Shown in pieces: positions 61,887-64,000 of a stretch of DNA of 64,000 nucleotides. The DNA is from Bacillota bacterium. GTDB taxonomy: Bacteria > Bacillota > Clostridia > Acetivibrionales > DSM-1351. A program made the position numbers and the translations under genes. Every line of letters begins with the position of its first letter. The stretch's first letter is position 1. Under the pieces are notes generated by a model, which had not been told where the DNA came from, did not search any database, and saw only the letters and a list, made by a program, of their open reading frames with translations. The DNA lies in the NCBI GenBank assembly GCA_023439045.1, contig JAEXOY010000042.1, positions 1-64,000 on the forward strand. Reading direction: 5' to 3'.

Positions 61887-62576
61887 CTATTTATCTGAGA
61901 TCTCTAGAATAACCCAACTTTGGGTGCCTTCATCATATTCCATGGTGAAAATCTTTTGATTTGGTCCGTCTACAAAACCATTGTCAGTTGCTTCATCAGC
62001 TCTCTCAATATCAAGGTTTACAAGTAATCGTAGCTTTCCTAATTTATCCATATCATATTCAGAGGTGATAATGTTAACACTCTTAACAGTAATAGACTTT
62101 ACTTCTTTTTGATAATAGTTTTTGAAGTTCTGTGAATTGCTTAGCAGAGAATCCTTTGCGTTAACACTGAAATATGTAAATGCAGTAGAGTAGCTCTTCT
62201 TATTTATCTGCTGCACCCATTTTTCTATAGTGGCCTGCATTGGAGCTGTATCAATGTAACCTTTTAGTCTTGAAATAATTAAATTCTTATCTACATCAGT
62301 CCTTTTTACGGAATCAAGCTCAGCGCTGAGATCTGCTAATTTTTCATTAAGCTTAACACTCTCGTCAGTGAGTTTCTTGATTGTTTGCTCATATTCCTGA
62401 TTTTTTGTGGACAAAGAGTAATTCTTCTCTTCTAATGCCTCAATACTCAGGTTTTTAGAAGCACTCATGTTTTTGTAATTTGCCATCTGCTGTTCCCTAT
62501 CCCATAACAGATAATTGACAGAAATCAAAGTAGCTGTGAGAAAAATAAATACCATGGCGATAACAAATTTCTTCAT
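61887..62576 (-). CDS. Membrane-anchored coiled-coil protein of unknown function
   Basis: 229 residues when started at ATG 62576, six bases after AAAGGATGG. One N-terminal membrane segment (KKFVIAMVFIFLTATLISVNYLL) is followed by a coiled coil (about 35-100, LEEKNYSLSTKNQEYEQTIK). An alpha/beta domain then resembles a small NTF2-like fold (INKKSYSTAFTYFSVNAKDS). It is inserted between tatD and yabE, a place where Bacillus has no extra gene. Possible role at the cell wall, from context only. Confidence 0.8.
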   Translation of the reverse strand: MKKFVIAMVFIFLTATLISVNYLLWDREQQMANYKNMSASKNLSIEALEEKNYSLSTKNQEYEQTIKKLTDESVKLNEKLADLSAELDSVKRTDVDKNLIISRLKGYIDTAPMQATIEKWVQQINKKSYSTAFTYFSVNAKDSLLSNSQNFKNYYQKEVKSITVKSVNIITSEYDMDKLGKLRLLVNLDIERADEATDNGFVDGPNQKIFTMEYDEGTQSWVILEISDK

Positions 62577-62590
62577 AAAAGTCCATCCTT

Positions 62591-63412
62591 TCATGCAAAC
62601 ACTGCTTTGGAAAATATCCTTTTTGCATTCTCCATGGTAGCATCCGCTACCTCCTGAGGTGAAATACCTTTAATTACTGCAATTTTCTCTATAATAAAAT
62701 TCAGGTTACTAGAATTATTCCTCTTGCCCCTCATGGGCTCTGGCGAGAGATAGGGACAATCAGTTTCTATCAGCAGTCTATCGAGTGGGACATATTGTAC
62801 AACTTCAATAAGCTTCTTGGCATTTTTAAAGGTAACAGGCCCTGCAATTGAAATGTAAAAATTCTGCTTTAATACCTCTTGTGCCATCTCTCTGCTCCCT
62901 GAAAAGCAGTGAAGAATACCCGACACATTTTTGGCATTGGTCTTCTTTATAATGTTAACACAATCCTCGTGAGCATCTCTATCGTGTATGATAACAGGTA
63001 GCTTTACTTCCTTTGCTAGCTCTATCTGCCTCTCAAACCAATATTTTTGTACATCTCTTGGAGAATTGTCATAATAGTAATCCAGGCCGATTTCCCCAAT
63101 TGCCACTACCTTTTTATGAGAGGATAATGCACTTAGCCTATCAATTATTTCCTCACCCATATTTTCGGCATAGTGGGGATGAATCCCCACTGCCGCATAA
63201 ATAAATTCATACTTATCAATCAATTGGAGGGTACTATTTAGTGAATCCAAATCAGCACAAGCGTTGAGAACGTATCTTACTCCCTTGTCCTTAAGCCCCA
63301 TCAAAAGCTGTTCTCTATCCTCATCAAATCGTTCGTCATCATAATGAGCATGAGTATCAAATATATTATAAAGCTTATAGCCCAATTCGTTAGTTAGAGT
63401 ATTATCCGACAT
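62591..63412 (-). CDS. tatD: TatD-family metal-dependent DNase
   Basis: 273 residues from ATG 63412, preceded by AGGAAG. Metal-binding motifs: FDTHAHYDD, then GEIGLDYYYD, IIHDRDAHED, LHCFSG and IETDCPYLSPEP. Family members degrade DNA 3'-5' and may act in repair. The start lies within the end of metG (overlap of 11 bases, with a GTG also available), consistent with the conserved metG-tatD operon. Confidence 0.95.
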   Translation of the reverse strand: MSDNTLTNELGYKLYNIFDTHAHYDDERFDEDREQLLMGLKDKGVRYVLNACADLDSLNSTLQLIDKYEFIYAAVGIHPHYAENMGEEIIDRLSALSSHKKVVAIGEIGLDYYYDNSPRDVQKYWFERQIELAKEVKLPVIIHDRDAHEDCVNIIKKTNAKNVSGILHCFSGSREMAQEVLKQNFYISIAGPVTFKNAKKLIEVVQYVPLDRLLIETDCPYLSPEPMRGKRNNSSNLNFIIEKIAVIKGISPQEVADATMENAKRIFSKAVFA

Positions 63413-64000
63413 GAGCACCGCTTCCTAAATCCTTATCTATTGTAACAAGAGAGAGTCCGTTTTCATTAGATGCTGCTAGAATCATACCTTGTGACTCAAT
63501 ACCTCTTAATTTAACAGGCTTCAAGTTCGCCACAAGCACTATCGTCTTTCCTACCATTTCTTCAGGTGTATAATACTTTGCAATACCGGACACAACCTGT
63601 CTCTGCTCGTCCCCAACCTGCAACTGCAATTTTAAAAGCTTATCCGCCTTTTCAACCTTTTCTGCAACTATTACCTTTGCAACCTTTAGCTCAACCTTTG
63701 CAAAGTCATCAATAGTAATAAGGTTTGCATTTGTCTCATCAGTTGCTTGAGCAGTATTGACTGCACTCTTTTCACCTGACTTTGCAGACTGTGCCTTGCA
63801 AGCATCCTGGCTTGAGCTAGATACGCGTGAGTTGGCATCCTTCGCCATGTTGCTGGAGTCCTTAGCTGGCTTATCATCCTTGCCTGCCTTGTCATCATTG
63901 CCTTCCTTAGGTGCATTCATGCTTTCTAGTTCTTCTAGCTCTTTCTTTAGATCTATTCTTGGGAATATAACATCACCCTTGCAAACCTTAGCGCTTACAG
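63402..64000 (-). CDS. metG: Methionine--tRNA ligase, C-terminal part (runs off the window)
   Basis: The frame is open to the window edge; only about 199 codons are visible. The part at the edge (GDVIFPRIDLKKELEEL) is the end of the catalytic-core/anticodon-binding region. A long linker rich in Asp, Lys, Ser and Ala (about 65 residues) leads into a C-terminal tRNA-binding domain (Trbp111/EMAP type): DDFAKVELKVAKVIVAEKV, GIAKYYTPEEMVG, LRGIESQGMILAA. The low-complexity linker is longer than usual. Any apparent internal start near 63920 is not the real start. Confidence 0.93.
   Translation of the reverse strand, partial: VSAKVCKGDVIFPRIDLKKELEELESMNAPKEGNDDKAGKDDKPAKDSSNMAKDANSRVSSSSQDACKAQSAKSGEKSAVNTAQATDETNANLITIDDFAKVELKVAKVIVAEKVEKADKLLKLQLQVGDEQRQVVSGIAKYYTPEEMVGKTIVLVANLKPVKLRGIESQGMILAASNENGLSLVTIDKDLGSGAHVG

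Overview
The window looks like chromosome of a low-GC, spore-forming, plant-polysaccharide-degrading Clostridia member, most like the Ruminiclostridium/Acetivibrio group. The evidence is AT-rich intergenic DNA, strong AGGAGG-type ribosome binding sites with frequent TTG and GTG starts, an alpha/beta small acid-soluble spore protein, a YtxC-type sporulation protein, a five-module secreted GH10 xylanase (two CBM22, GH10, two CBM9), and the clostridial order metG-tatD-yabE-ksgA. The species assignment is inference. No tRNA, rRNA, CRISPR array, phage module or intact transposase was seen.

Layout: 0.3-2.5 kb, cysE-cysS (minus). 3-9.4 kb, a carbohydrate or alditol locus: LacI regulator, FGGY kinase, zinc alcohol dehydrogenase, GatZ/KbaZ-family protein and aldo/keto reductase, with a LacI-type operator ahead of the kinase. 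9.6-15 kb, conserved hypothetical proteins, an OGG-type glycosylase, and a GC-rich stretch that looks like an unassigned structured RNA. 15-18.8 kb, MetA, a mutarotase-like protein and a polysaccharide deacetylase. 19-26 kb, xylan/xyloglucan use: GH10 xylanase, GH31 alpha-xylosidase and a divergent AraC regulator. 26-31.9 kb, an ECF sigma/anti-sigma pair, a P-loop/Asp23 fusion, YtxC, a DUF6873 protein, DUF378 and SASP. 31.9-38.1 kb, an ABC importer with sucrose phosphorylase and GH32, transcribed from a promoter embedded in a 56-bp palindrome. 38.3-40 kb, an RsgA-type GTPase behind a long leader with a perfect consensus promoter, an 11-codon upstream ORF and three terminators. 40-46 kb, membrane and secreted proteins, GalM and an E2-like acyltransferase. 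46.5-48.8 kb, yebC with an apparent insertion of an unknown gene bounded by a duplicated yebC 3' end. 48.9-57 kb, housekeeping genes (YigZ, Nudix, JAMM-domain HflX, Dut, U32 peptidase, ZapA). 57-64 kb, a repeat-containing hypothetical protein, bacteriohemerythrin, KsgA, YabE, TatD and the 3' part of metG.

A theme across the window is many short tandem arrays (about 18-60 bp units), each with its own unrelated unit. Several run into the last codons of a neighbouring gene, and others are in-frame expansions inside proteins (U32 peptidase, the 576-aa hypothetical). The most promising unexplained items are the triple-terminator leader before the RsgA paralogue, the structured RNA near 12.2 kb, the yebC-flanked insertion, the HflX N-terminal JAMM domain, and the two identical 70-bp hairpin-bearing repeats 46 kb apart.
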